Source: Bacilli bacterium (GTDB lineage: Bacteria; Bacillota_I; Bacilli_A; RF39; UBA660). From it: DNA of 37,219 nucleotides. Positions 1 through 7,875 of this stretch are shown here, piece after piece (within the stretch, counting starts at the first letter, position 1; each line of letters opens with the position of its first letter). The notes beneath the pieces are model-generated. The model was not told the origin of the DNA, made no database searches, and worked only from the letters and a program-made list of their open reading frames with translations. A program made the position numbers and the translations under genes. Location: positions 1 through 37,219 of the forward strand of contig JAUVZX010000007.1 of assembly GCA_030602345.1 (NCBI GenBank), written 5' to 3'.

Positions 1-2
1 AA

Positions 3-98
3 GAAACAAAAAAAGAAATAAAAAAATACATTGAATGGTATAACACTCAACGTATTCAAAAATGTTTAGGATATCTAACTCCTGAACAATACACATAA
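3..98 (+). pseudogene. IS3-family transposase, C-terminal tail (partial at window edge)
   Basis: Reading from base 3 gives a 31-residue open tail ending in a TAA at 96-98. It contains IEWYNTQRIQKCLGYLTPEQY, cut short here only by the window edge. The pattern W/FYN-x-x-R-I-x-x-x-L-G-Y-L-T/S-P-x-x-Y is the usual end of the IS3-family OrfB transposase (rve integrase domain), just after its catalytic glutamate. The upstream part, including the DDE residues, lies outside the window, so I cannot say whether the element is intact. Confidence 0.75.
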
Positions 99-128
99 AA
101 TAGTTTTTTATTTAGTGTGTACTTGACA
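99..128 (+). repeat. Possible right end of the IS3-like element
   Basis: The 30 bases after the transposase stop end in GTGTGTACTTGACA, whose reverse complement starts TGTCAAGTACACAC. A TG...CA terminus with this A/C-rich lead is the usual form of IS3-family inverted repeats, and the position straight after OrfB fits. The left inverted repeat is outside the window, so the exact boundary cannot be confirmed. It is a tentative call. Confidence 0.35.
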
Positions 129-191
129 GGTACTAGTATCTCACGTGTATTTTTATATAATATTATTATTACTCAAAAAAGGAGAAGAGAG

Positions 192-1379
192 ATGCGTTTA
201 GATCAATTAATAAAGAAAATAAGCAACTTAATATTAATAATACCGTTAGTATTAATTGTGGTATCATCGATCATGTTAATAAGCAGAGAACCCAAAAAAT
301 ATAGTAATATTGAAAATAGAAATTTAAAAAGTTTGCCTTCGTTTTCATTTGAAGATTTTTTTCAAGGAGAATATCAATCTGATTTAGAGAGTGCAATTGC
401 TGATCAATTTCCTTTGTCTCAAACTATAAAAAAGAATATGTTATCTTCGGAAAATTCAATTTCATATTACTTTAGTAATGTTGTAAATAAAATCATTGGG
501 TGTGAAAATAGATATGTGAAATTTTTAAAAAATTCCTATGTTTTTTCGTGTGACGATTATTTAATAAGGAGTCCGTTGGATATTGAAAAAAGGAAAAACG
601 ATTTATCTAAAACTCTTTTGCCACTTTCTAAAATCAATGCTTCAACAACTTTTTTATACATAAACTCAAGTGATAGCATAGATTTTTCAGAAGAAAAAAT
701 AAATGATAAGTTTTATGATTATATTGTGGAAAATTATTTTTTCGAAAACATTGATGAATTGGAAATAAAAGATTGGGATACATATAAAAAATATTATTAT
801 AAGACAGATCACCATTTAAATCATGTTGGCATTCAAAAGGCATATGAAAAAATAATAAGAATTTATGATATTCCTAGTGCAATTCAACCATTTAAAGAAA
901 TCGAATTCGAAGTAAATTTTGATGGCTCGAGAGCGAGAACTGAATCTTTCTATCTGTTTAAAGAAAACTTTAGAGTATATAAATATAATTTTTTCAATTT
1001 CGATACATATATAAATGGTGTGTTAAAACCTTACGGAAATTACGACAAATATTATAATTTTAAATATGATTCAACTGTTGGCGTAAATCATTATGGGAGT
1101 TTTTATGGGGGAGATGTAGGCGAATTGATTTATGATACAAAACGAAACGAACTTAAAAATATTTTGATAATCTCATCATCATTTTCTAATGCTTTAAATC
1201 CACTTGTTGCAAATCATTTCAATAAAACCTTCGTCATAGATCCTAGACATTATAGTAGAGATATGAACGAAGAATTTGATATTAATAATTATATAATCAA
1301 AAATGAAATAGATGAGGTTTTAATTTTCTTTGACATAACAGCTATTCTTGATGAAAAATTTATTTTGGAGGTAAAATAA
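192..1379 (+). CDS. DHHW/AlgJ-like SGNH-fold polysaccharide O-acyltransferase partner
   Basis: A 395-residue membrane-anchored extracytoplasmic protein. I chose the ATG at 192 because AAAGGAGAAGAGAG precedes it at good spacing; the frame stays open back to 117 but that part has no ribosome site. Residues about 12-32 form one N-terminal transmembrane anchor. The motif TDHHLN (D206-H207-H208) is the signature of DHHW-type proteins, and a later ISSSFSNAL has the look of the SGNH nucleophile block. In AlgJ/AlgX-type systems such a protein takes acyl groups passed across the membrane by an MBOAT protein and puts them on an exported polysaccharide. The next gene is exactly such an MBOAT, overlapping by one base (TAATG), so the pair is almost surely translated together. 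The glycan substrate is unknown; the nearby teichoic-acid genes make a wall polymer a reasonable guess. Confidence 0.75.
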   Translation: MRLDQLIKKISNLILIIPLVLIVVSSIMLISREPKKYSNIENRNLKSLPSFSFEDFFQGEYQSDLESAIADQFPLSQTIKKNMLSSENSISYYFSNVVNKIIGCENRYVKFLKNSYVFSCDDYLIRSPLDIEKRKNDLSKTLLPLSKINASTTFLYINSSDSIDFSEEKINDKFYDYIVENYFFENIDELEIKDWDTYKKYYYKTDHHLNHVGIQKAYEKIIRIYDIPSAIQPFKEIEFEVNFDGSRARTESFYLFKENFRVYKYNFFNFDTYINGVLKPYGNYDKYYNFKYDSTVGVNHYGSFYGGDVGELIYDTKRNELKNILIISSSFSNALNPLVANHFNKTFVIDPRHYSRDMNEEFDINNYIIKNEIDEVLIFFDITAILDEKFILEVK

Positions 1380-2779
1380 TGTTGTTTAGTAGTTTAGTAT
1401 TCATCTTTTTTTACCTTCCGCTTCTTATCTTTTTTTATTATATTTTTAAAAAAAGATCAATAAAAAATCTCATTTTATTAACATTTAGTTTATTTTTTTA
1501 CAGTTGGGGAGAACCAATTTATTTGTTTTTGATGCTTTTATCAATATCTTCTAACTATTTAATTGCGATTTTTTTGGATAAACATAGAAGCAATTTTAAT
1601 AAACATATGATGCTATTAGCAGTTGCTTTTAATGTTGGATTTTTATTTTATTTTAAATATTTCAATTTTTTTATAACAAATATTAATAATATTTTTTCTC
1701 TTAAAATAGAGTTTAATGAGGTTATGTTACCGATCGGTATTAGTTTCTATACATTTCAAATATTATCATATGTTATCGATGTATATAGAAAGAAAGTGGA
1801 ACCTCAAAAAAACATTTTAAATTTAGCGATGTATGTTTCGTTATTTCCACAGTTAATTGCTGGACCCATCGTCAGATATGAAACCGTAGAAAATGAAATT
1901 GTTAACCGCAGTGAAAATCTTGATGATTTTTTGGCAGGTTTCAAACGTTTTATAATTGGTTTAGGAAAGAAAGTATTGATTGCAAACAATATGGCATTGA
2001 TTGCAGATACCATAATGTCTAATGATATTTCAAGAATGAGCTCTCTTTGGCTGTGGATAGGAATTGTCGCTTATTCTTTTCAGATTTTTTTTGATTTTTC
2101 AGGTTATTCTGATATGGCGATTGGGCTAGGAAAAATGTTCGGTTTTAATTTTTTAGAGAACTTCAATTATCCATATATAGCAAAAAACATTACAGATTTT
2201 TGGAGAAGATGGCACATTTCACTATCGACATGGTTTAGAGATTATTTATATATACCTATGGGTGGAAATAAAGTTTCTCAATTTAAGTGGTATAGAAATA
2301 TATTTGTTGTTTGGTTAATAACGGGTTTGTGGCACGGTGCTAGTTGGAACTTTGTAATTTGGGGGCTTTATTTTGGAACAATATTGATTTTAGAAAAATA
2401 TTTCATAATAAAAATATTGCAATTGATACCAAATTTCTTTTCTCATTTTTACTCAATCATTCTAATTATAATAGGGTGGGTTATATTTAGATTAGAAGAT
2501 ATGTCTCTCGTTTTCACTTATTTAAAAGGCATGTTTTTTATTAATAAAAATGAATCGCTTTATTTTTATATGGAAAATTTAAACATAACTAATAGTTTTA
2601 TATATTTTATCCCAGCTATTATTTTATCTACACCATTAATAAAAAATATCATTGATAAAAATAAAGAAAATCAATTTTTCATTTTGCTTTACAACACGAG
2701 TTTAATTTTTATTTTTTTAATGTGTATTGCTAAATTGTTGACATCGTCGTACAATCCGTTTATATATTTTAGATTTTAA
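1379..2779 (+). CDS. MBOAT-family O-acyltransferase (AlgI/DltB-like)
   Basis: A 466-residue polytopic membrane protein of the membrane-bound O-acyltransferase family, close to the usual AlgI length. The hallmark blocks are present: LFPQLIAGPIVRY, then FWRRWHISLSTWFRDYLY with H279, then LWHGASWNFVIWG with the invariant histidine H319. These proteins move acyl groups, usually acetyl, from a cytoplasmic donor to an acceptor outside the membrane. It is co-translated with the DHHW/AlgJ-like gene upstream through a TAATG overlap. A strong terminator follows at once, so the two genes form a complete unit. AlgI-like acetylation is more likely than DltB-type D-alanylation because no DltA, DltC or DltD gene is nearby. 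Confidence 0.9.
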   Translation: MLFSSLVFIFFYLPLLIFFYYIFKKRSIKNLILLTFSLFFYSWGEPIYLFLMLLSISSNYLIAIFLDKHRSNFNKHMMLLAVAFNVGFLFYFKYFNFFITNINNIFSLKIEFNEVMLPIGISFYTFQILSYVIDVYRKKVEPQKNILNLAMYVSLFPQLIAGPIVRYETVENEIVNRSENLDDFLAGFKRFIIGLGKKVLIANNMALIADTIMSNDISRMSSLWLWIGIVAYSFQIFFDFSGYSDMAIGLGKMFGFNFLENFNYPYIAKNITDFWRRWHISLSTWFRDYLYIPMGGNKVSQFKWYRNIFVVWLITGLWHGASWNFVIWGLYFGTILILEKYFIIKILQLIPNFFSHFYSIILIIIGWVIFRLEDMSLVFTYLKGMFFINKNESLYFYMENLNITNSFIYFIPAIILSTPLIKNIIDKNKENQFFILLYNTSLIFIFLMCIAKLLTSSYNPFIYFRF

Positions 2780-2788
2780 CAAGTTTGT

Positions 2789-2817
2789 AAAAAAAATAGA
2801 GTCATCTCTATTTTTTT
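2789..2817 (+). terminator. Terminator after the MBOAT gene
   Basis: A hairpin ATAGAG-TCAT-CTCTAT (2796-2801 with 2806-2811), lengthened by A/T pairs, is followed by a run of seven T. It sits 10-40 bases after the MBOAT stop and separates that unit from the RNA gene downstream. Confidence 0.85.
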
Positions 2818-2823
2818 GTGCAT

Positions 2824-2850
2824 TTGAAAAAATAGCGAAAATATGATAAT
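2824..2850 (+). promoter_or_regulatory. Probable promoter of the OLE RNA
   Basis: TTGAAA at 2824-2829 and GATAAT at 2845-2850 have 15-base spacing, a little short of ideal; TATGAT at 2842-2847 overlaps it. The -10 element lies about 10 bases before the 5' strand of the closing helix of the RNA. Its place between a terminator and the RNA supports an independent transcript. Confidence 0.55.
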
Positions 2851-2859
2851 ATATATACA

Positions 2860-3437
2860 TAAATTAATGGCACATTATTCTAGTCATTAAATTTATTGTG
2901 AAGGTGGGGCTAAAAATCCACTAAAGGGCACATCTGTGAAACTTCTTGTGTTTGCTTCTTACGCCCAGTTTGGGGTGGATGCTGGAAGAAAGGTTAATGG
3001 GCGCTCGTAATGGCATACGACAACGACCCACTATCCGTGGAGACCTAGATTTGTAGTGAGCAGGACTTTATCACATCGTTGTGACTCATTACGACCTAGG
3101 AAGAACCTACTTTGTGGTTAACGCTATGAGTAGTGTAGCTTGTCTTGAGTGAGTGTATGGGAATATTTGAACAATCCTTTAAAATTTTAGCTAGATTTTA
3201 TTGGAATCGCGAATTGAAACTGTACTTGCAAAAAAGAATTAACAATAGATTATGTCGAGGAAAACTCCTAGAGTGTATTTAATTTAAGATTGTAGTGCGT
3301 ACTAAGTGGCAATCAAGTCATACGTGAGTATTAGTTTTTTTAAAGGGGAACCGCTATATTGGTAACGATAAGTAAAAACTAGGGAAATCCTACTTGACCT
3401 AAGACGTAAAGTTTATTAAATTAAGGCCATTAATTTA
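2860..3437 (+). ncRNA. ole: OLE RNA (ornate large extremophilic RNA)
   Basis: This fills the only long gap between genes in the window. It has no sustained reading frame, is visibly richer in G and C than the flanks, and is packed with helices. A 12-bp perfect closing helix pairs 2860-2871 with 3426-3437. Inside I see GTGG/CCAC (2904-2907 with 2918-2921), TGGG/CCCA (2998-3001 with 3027-3030) enclosing TCGTA/TACGA (3005-3009 with 3016-3020), an 8-bp helix 3053-3060 with 3085-3092 capped by TCACA/TGTGA (3071-3075 with 3080-3084), AACC/GGTT (3104-3107 with 3116-3119) and GCTA/TAGC (3123-3126 with 3136-3139). The size of about 580 nt matches OLE RNA, which is known as a membrane-associated RNA bound by OapA. 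A gene I identify as oapA lies 1.1 kb downstream. OLE RNPs are linked to tolerance of alcohols, cold and Mg2+. The assignment rests on size, structure and this neighbour, not on a model search. If wrong, it is still a large structured RNA. Confidence 0.85.
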
Positions 3438-3438
3438 C

Positions 3439-3461
3439 AAGAGAGATTATTCTCTTTTTTT
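3439..3461 (+). terminator. Terminator of the OLE RNA
   Basis: AGAGA-TTAT-TCTCT (3442-3446 with 3451-3455) followed by seven T, starting two bases after the closing helix of the RNA. It fixes the 3' end of the transcript at about 3460. The next promoter begins inside the end of the T-run. Confidence 0.85.
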
Positions 3462-3471
3462 GTGCTATAAT
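3461..3471 (+). promoter_or_regulatory. Extended -10 promoter of the acyltransferase gene
   Basis: TGTGCTATAAT with a perfect TATAAT at 3466-3471, 16 bases before the start codon at 3488. Any -35 region would lie inside the OLE terminator hairpin, so this promoter probably relies on its TG extended -10. The leader would be only about ten bases long. Confidence 0.65.
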
Positions 3472-3487
3472 TTGTTTGTGGTGATTT

Positions 3488-4480
3488 ATGGAAAAACGAA
3501 TAACGAATAATATAAAATTTTTAATGCTTTTCTTTGTTTTTGGAATTCATATTCTACTTAATTTCAGAGTGAATTCAAGTGAAACTTTTCCGATAATATA
3601 TAATTTAATAGAACTACTTTTAAGACCTTCAATAAACATTTTATTTATTATAACCGGTTATGGATTGATATCTAAATACTTTGAAAAGGATTACAAATAC
3701 TTTCTAAATAAATTCTTTTATTTTGCAATTGAATCAATCATATTTTTGATACTTTTAAAAGGGATACAATACATTTTGAATCATTATGATATTTTGGTTA
3801 TAAATTATTTTTCGCCTTGGTTTTTATTTACATATGTACTTGTACCTTTCATTTTAATGATATTAAAGTTTTTCAATGTTGATATAAATAAAATTAAATT
3901 TATGTTTTTGGCTTTTTTACCAATTTCTATACTATTAACCTTCGCTAATAACTCTCACACTGGTTTCATGCCATATCCACTAACTGTTTTGGAATATTTA
4001 CCGTTTGTATTCATGGGATATTTTTTAATTCCAAAGTTATTAAAAATGAATAATTTAAAATTTTTAATTCTAAGTTTTATATATATTATAATCAGTTTTT
4101 ATTTATATATGATTTTATCTCCGGGATTAAATAAAAATGAATATATTTACAATTATTTCTATCAGTATTTTAGTCCTCACGTTATTACATTGACTTTCTT
4201 TGAATTTATACTATTATATAATATGTTCAAAAAAATGAAAAAGATTAAAATAAACTTACCAACTTTAGAATTATATATTGTTTCCGGATACTCAATTGGG
4301 ATTATTGATTATTTTATATTTAACAATAGTCTTTTAAATAAAAACTATGAACCTGTTTTTAAAGTTTGGATAATATCTTTTATTTTTGGAATATTAGTCG
4401 CATACACTTTATCTAAAATATATAAATATTTGTACTATAAATATTTATACAACCACATTAAATTATATATTGAAATTTAA
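3488..4480 (+). CDS. Acyltransferase-3 family membrane protein
   Basis: A 330-residue protein made almost entirely of hydrophobic helices (about ten). It begins with NIKFLMLFFVFGIHI, which keeps the family pattern of a first helix ending in a conserved histidine, and then RPSINILFIITGYGL, the usual second-helix block of acyltransferase-3 (WecH/OafA-type) proteins. Such enzymes O-acylate surface glycans. It has its own promoter and a short leader with GGTGA before the ATG. It lies between OLE RNA and oapA, which are normally adjacent, so it may be an insertion between them. Its link to the wall-polymer genes on either side is a better guide to function than its place beside the RNA. The substrate is unknown. 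Confidence 0.7.
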   Translation: MEKRITNNIKFLMLFFVFGIHILLNFRVNSSETFPIIYNLIELLLRPSINILFIITGYGLISKYFEKDYKYFLNKFFYFAIESIIFLILLKGIQYILNHYDILVINYFSPWFLFTYVLVPFILMILKFFNVDINKIKFMFLAFLPISILLTFANNSHTGFMPYPLTVLEYLPFVFMGYFLIPKLLKMNNLKFLILSFIYIIISFYLYMILSPGLNKNEYIYNYFYQYFSPHVITLTFFEFILLYNMFKKMKKIKINLPTLELYIVSGYSIGIIDYFIFNNSLLNKNYEPVFKVWIISFIFGILVAYTLSKIYKYLYYKYLYNHIKLYIEI

Positions 4481-4484
4481 TTAT

Positions 4485-4495
4485 TATGCTATAAT
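4485..4495 (+). promoter_or_regulatory. Extended -10 promoter of oapA
   Basis: TATGCTATAAT, a perfect extended -10, lies 18 bases before the ATG at 4513 and directly before AGGAGAACAAA, the ribosome site. It means oapA can be transcribed without the OLE RNA unit. Confidence 0.7.
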
Positions 4496-4512
4496 TTGTT
4501 TAGGAGAACAAA

Positions 4513-5112
4513 ATGACAAAAGATAAAAAATATAAAGTTAAATTGGAAACAAGACTAAAAAAACAACCAAAAACGGCAACTGTAGACTACAAGTGGGTTA
4601 CTAAAATAATTATTTTAGCATTCATTATATCAATAATATTTGCTACATCTAGTGAACTATTAATAACTAATGTATCTGGTTTTATAGGAGTAATAGTTGT
4701 ATTAATATTTATTTTTATAGGGGCCTTATTTGATATGATTGGAGTAGCAATAGCATCCACAGAAGAAAAACCATTTCATTCAATGGCTTCAAAAAGGGTC
4801 CGAGGATCTAAAATGGCAATCAAACTTATACGAAACGCTCCTAAAGTATCATCTTTTTGTAACGATGTAATAGGGGACATCAGTGGTATTATATCTGGAT
4901 CAGCAGGAGTTACAATTGCAATCAAACTATCAGAAACACTAGGAACTAATCTAATACTAACCACATTAACTATCACTTCTATCATTGCAGCGCTTACAAT
5001 TGGAACAAAAGCTATAGGTAAGAGCTATGCTATAAACAAAAGTGAATATATAATTTATGAATTTTCAAAAATAATCTCATATTTCTATAAAGAAAAAGGT
5101 ATTACAAAATAA
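4513..5112 (+). CDS. oapA: OLE-associated membrane protein A
   Basis: A 199-residue protein with a basic N-terminus (residues 1-28, rich in K and R), then four hydrophobic helices at about 30-51, 55-82, 122-138 and 146-168. Between helices 2 and 3 lies a strikingly conserved-looking stretch: EEKPFHSMASKRVRG (85-98), KLIRNAPKVSSFCND (104-118) and GDISGIISGSAG (121-132). This arrangement resembles the DUF21 membrane domain of CNNM/CorC-type Mg2+ proteins. It matches what is known of OapA, a small four-helix basic protein that holds OLE RNA at the membrane. The RNA-binding role is inferred from the family and from the large RNA upstream. It has its own promoter, and a terminator overlaps its stop. 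If it is not OapA, it is a DUF21-like membrane protein. Confidence 0.8.
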   Translation: MTKDKKYKVKLETRLKKQPKTATVDYKWVTKIIILAFIISIIFATSSELLITNVSGFIGVIVVLIFIFIGALFDMIGVAIASTEEKPFHSMASKRVRGSKMAIKLIRNAPKVSSFCNDVIGDISGIISGSAGVTIAIKLSETLGTNLILTTLTITSIIAALTIGTKAIGKSYAINKSEYIIYEFSKIISYFYKEKGITK

Positions 5113-5128
5113 AAGTAATATCTTTTTT
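5097..5128 (+). terminator. Terminator overlapping the oapA stop codon
   Basis: AGGTATTAC (5097-5105) pairs with GTAATATCT (5115-5123), nine pairs with one G-T, followed by a run of T. The stop codon of oapA lies in the loop. Confidence 0.65.
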
Positions 5129-5149
5129 ATATTAAAAATAACTATATAA

Positions 5150-5160
5150 TATGTTATAAT
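5150..5160 (+). promoter_or_regulatory. Extended -10 promoter of the glycosyltransferase fusion gene
   Basis: TATGTTATAAT with TATAAT at 5155-5160, 36 bases before the ATG at 5197. AAAAAAGGAG provides the ribosome site. Confidence 0.65.
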
Positions 5161-5196
5161 TAATTAGCAATAATATTTTAAAAAAGGAGTATATAC

Positions 5197-7845
5197 ATGC
5201 AATATAAATATAAATTTTCTGTCGTAATGGCTATATATAATGTAGAAAAGTGGTTAGAAGAATCAATAAGTAGTATAATTAATCAAACATTGAATTTTGA
5301 AAGAGACGTTCAAATAATTTTAGTTAATGATGGAAGCACAGATAATTGTGAAGAAATATGTTTAAAATATGAAAAATTATATCCCAACAATATACTTTAT
5401 AAATTTAAAACAAATGGCGGACAAAGCTCGGCAAGAAATTTGGGAATAAAATTCGCTGAAGGTGAAATCATTAATTTTTTAGACCCCGATGATACTTTCC
5501 CTAAAGATACTTTTAAGGAAGTATATAGTTTTATGAAGAAGCATTGGGAGAGTATAGATTTTGTAACGTTACCGCTTTATTTTTTTGAAGCAAAAAAAGG
5601 ATTACATGGTAAATATAAAGATTTTGGAAATAAAAATAGAATAGTGGATTTGAGAGAAGAACCGCATAACTTTGTTTTATCTTCAGCGGCATCTTTTTAT
5701 AAAAAATCAAAAATTGAAAAATTAATGTTTGATGAGTCATTTAGTCATGCTGAAGATGCAGATTTTAATTTAAAATTATATTTGAAAAATCCAAAATTCG
5801 GTTTTGTTTGTGAAAATGAAGTTAAATATAACTATCGCCAAAGAAATGATAATAGTTCTATTGTTTCATCCGGTTCTAAAAAACCGCAAACTATAAGAAC
5901 AACGATTAAATTTATTCAAAAAATAGAAGATTTACAGTTTGATTATTTGTTTTTGAGAGAAATGGAAATTTATTTTATTAAAAATGATATCAAAAATATT
6001 GAAAAGAAAAATTTTTCAGACATTAATGAATATAACAGTATACTAAACATATTTAAAAATTTTATTTTAAGCATTGGAATAGACCGTGTTATTTCTGATT
6101 TATTTTGGTGTGAAAGTTTAGAAGAAAAGTTGATGATATTAAATTTCGTATCCCCGAATATAAAATTAGAGCTCGATGAAAAATTGAATGTCCTATATAC
6201 TACTCCCGAAAAAAGTCTAGCGTTAGGCAACATGTCCAAAGCAAAAATTGATGTTAGAAAAGTTAATTTAAAAAATAATATTCTTTTTATAGAACTAATA
6301 TATCATGATTTCGAAATAGAAAACATTGAGTTAATAATAAAAGATAATTTTAATAATCGCTTCAAACCGTATAAGAAGATAAAAACTAATTCTCCTTATG
6401 ATTTGAAAAGGGGGGAAGTTTTTCTTTCCAAAACTACCATATTATTTTATGAAGTTGATATATCTAAAGCGGAAAATTTGGATTTTTATTTTCAAATGAA
6501 TTCTAATGATCAGCATATTAAAAGAGTTAATTTTTCGGAAAGTTGTGTTTTTCACTTGAAAAATCAAAATTTATTTCTATTTAATAATAAATATTCTGTT
6601 ATTTTTAAGAAGGGCGTATTAATTATTAAAAGAGGTCCCCGCAGTCAAATTAAATACAATATCGTTTCCTTTATTAAGATTTGGAAAAAATATAAAAAGA
6701 GGACATTCTTTAGATTGTTAAATTCAAAAAGAAAAAAATATATTTTAATAATGGATCGTCCTAACGTTGCTGGAGATAATGGTGAAGCCATATTTAAATA
6801 TATTAGTAAATTAAGCAATAAAGAAAAGAAAAATTATTTCTTTGTAATTTCAAAAGAAAGTCCAGATTATCTTAGACTTAAAAAATATGGTAAAGTAATC
6901 GCGAAAAATAGTTTTATTCATAAATTTTTATACGTCAATTCTAAAATGATAATTACCTCGCATATCCATCCGCTATTCTATAAACCTTTTAGTAAAGCCC
7001 ATAATAAATATTATCTGGATATATTAAATTATAAACTTTTTTGGTTGCAACACGGAATAATAAAAGATGATTTGTCTTCTCAAACAAATAAATATATTCA
7101 TAACATAGATAGATTTGTAGTCTCGACAAGAGGTGAATTAGACGAAATTTCTCAAGAAAAATATCTGTATTTCAATAAAGAAATAATATTAACTGGCTTA
7201 CCTAGGTTCGATTTTTTGATTAATAATCCCAAAAATATAATAACAATTATTCCAACTTGGAGAAAAGAATTAAGCGGACCAATTCTTCCAAATGGACAGC
7301 ATTCTAAATTAAAAAACTTCGAACTTACTAATTATTATAAAAACTTTTCTTCATTATTGAAAAGCGAAAAATTGAAATCACTTTTAATTAAAAGTGATAT
7401 TAAAATCATTTTTGTTTTACATCCTGCCATGGATGAATATTATGATCACTTTGAAATTTTTAATAATGATGATATAAAAATAATTAAATCATGCGAAACC
7501 GTATACTCTAAGATTTTTGCGGAATCTAAGTTATTAATAACTGATTATTCAAGTGTTTTTTTCGACTTTGCATATTTGAAGAAACCAGAAATTTTCTTTC
7601 AATTTGATAAAGACATTTTTTTTGATAGCCACTATAAAAAGGGTAATTTCGACCATGAAAGAGATGCATTTGGTGATGTATTAACAACTGTAGATGAAGT
7701 CGTCGATAAAGTTGAATATTATATTAATAATAATTTTAAGATGGAAGATAAGTATATTGATAGGGTAGATAATACTTTTGCATATACTGACAGAAATAAT
7801 TGTAAACGAGTATATGAAGAAATATTAAAGTTAGATAAAGAATAA
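5197..7845 (+). CDS. Fused GT2 glycosyltransferase and CDP-glycerol glycerophosphotransferase (TagF-like)
   Basis: An 882-residue two-enzyme protein. Residues 1 to about 230 are a GT-A family 2 glycosyltransferase with VNDGSTD (43-49) and the metal-binding DPDD (96-99). A middle region of about 300 residues looks like the linker found in many teichoic-acid synthases. From about 500 to 880 is a TagF/TagB-type glycerophosphotransferase with LQHG (H619), LHPAMDEYYD (H742) and TDYSSVFFDFAYLKKP (D783), the blocks that bind CDP-glycerol. It would make or prime a poly(glycerol phosphate)-type wall polymer inside the cell. The TagG/TagH exporter genes follow at once, which supports a wall teichoic acid role. 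The polymer could carry ribitol instead of glycerol; sequence alone does not settle this. Confidence 0.88.
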   Translation: MQYKYKFSVVMAIYNVEKWLEESISSIINQTLNFERDVQIILVNDGSTDNCEEICLKYEKLYPNNILYKFKTNGGQSSARNLGIKFAEGEIINFLDPDDTFPKDTFKEVYSFMKKHWESIDFVTLPLYFFEAKKGLHGKYKDFGNKNRIVDLREEPHNFVLSSAASFYKKSKIEKLMFDESFSHAEDADFNLKLYLKNPKFGFVCENEVKYNYRQRNDNSSIVSSGSKKPQTIRTTIKFIQKIEDLQFDYLFLREMEIYFIKNDIKNIEKKNFSDINEYNSILNIFKNFILSIGIDRVISDLFWCESLEEKLMILNFVSPNIKLELDEKLNVLYTTPEKSLALGNMSKAKIDVRKVNLKNNILFIELIYHDFEIENIELIIKDNFNNRFKPYKKIKTNSPYDLKRGEVFLSKTTILFYEVDISKAENLDFYFQMNSNDQHIKRVNFSESCVFHLKNQNLFLFNNKYSVIFKKGVLIIKRGPRSQIKYNIVSFIKIWKKYKKRTFFRLLNSKRKKYILIMDRPNVAGDNGEAIFKYISKLSNKEKKNYFFVISKESPDYLRLKKYGKVIAKNSFIHKFLYVNSKMIITSHIHPLFYKPFSKAHNKYYLDILNYKLFWLQHGIIKDDLSSQTNKYIHNIDRFVVSTRGELDEISQEKYLYFNKEIILTGLPRFDFLINNPKNIITIIPTWRKELSGPILPNGQHSKLKNFELTNYYKNFSSLLKSEKLKSLLIKSDIKIIFVLHPAMDEYYDHFEIFNNDDIKIIKSCETVYSKIFAESKLLITDYSSVFFDFAYLKKPEIFFQFDKDIFFDSHYKKGNFDHERDAFGDVLTTVDEVVDKVEYYINNNFKMEDKYIDRVDNTFAYTDRNNCKRVYEEILKLDKE

Positions 7846-7849
7846 TAAT

Positions 7850-7860
7850 TATGTTAGAAT
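7850..7860 (+). promoter_or_regulatory. Extended -10 promoter of the exporter genes
   Basis: TATGTTAGAAT, one base off the motif shared by this window, 15 bases before the tagG-like ATG. The ribosome site AAGGTGA sits between. The exporter pair may thus be expressed apart from the fusion gene. Confidence 0.5.
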
Positions 7861-7875
7861 ATATAAGGTGATAAA

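Noticed and set aside
117-191. N-terminal extension of the DHHW-like protein starting at GTG 117
   Set aside because: No ribosome site precedes 117, the added residues do not look like protein sequence of this family, and the ATG at 192 has a strong ribosome site.
2860-3437. Decayed protein gene or a group II intron in the long gap
   Set aside because: No frame stays open, no reverse-transcriptase or intron domain V pattern is seen, and the ends are closed by one perfect helix with a promoter and terminator outside.
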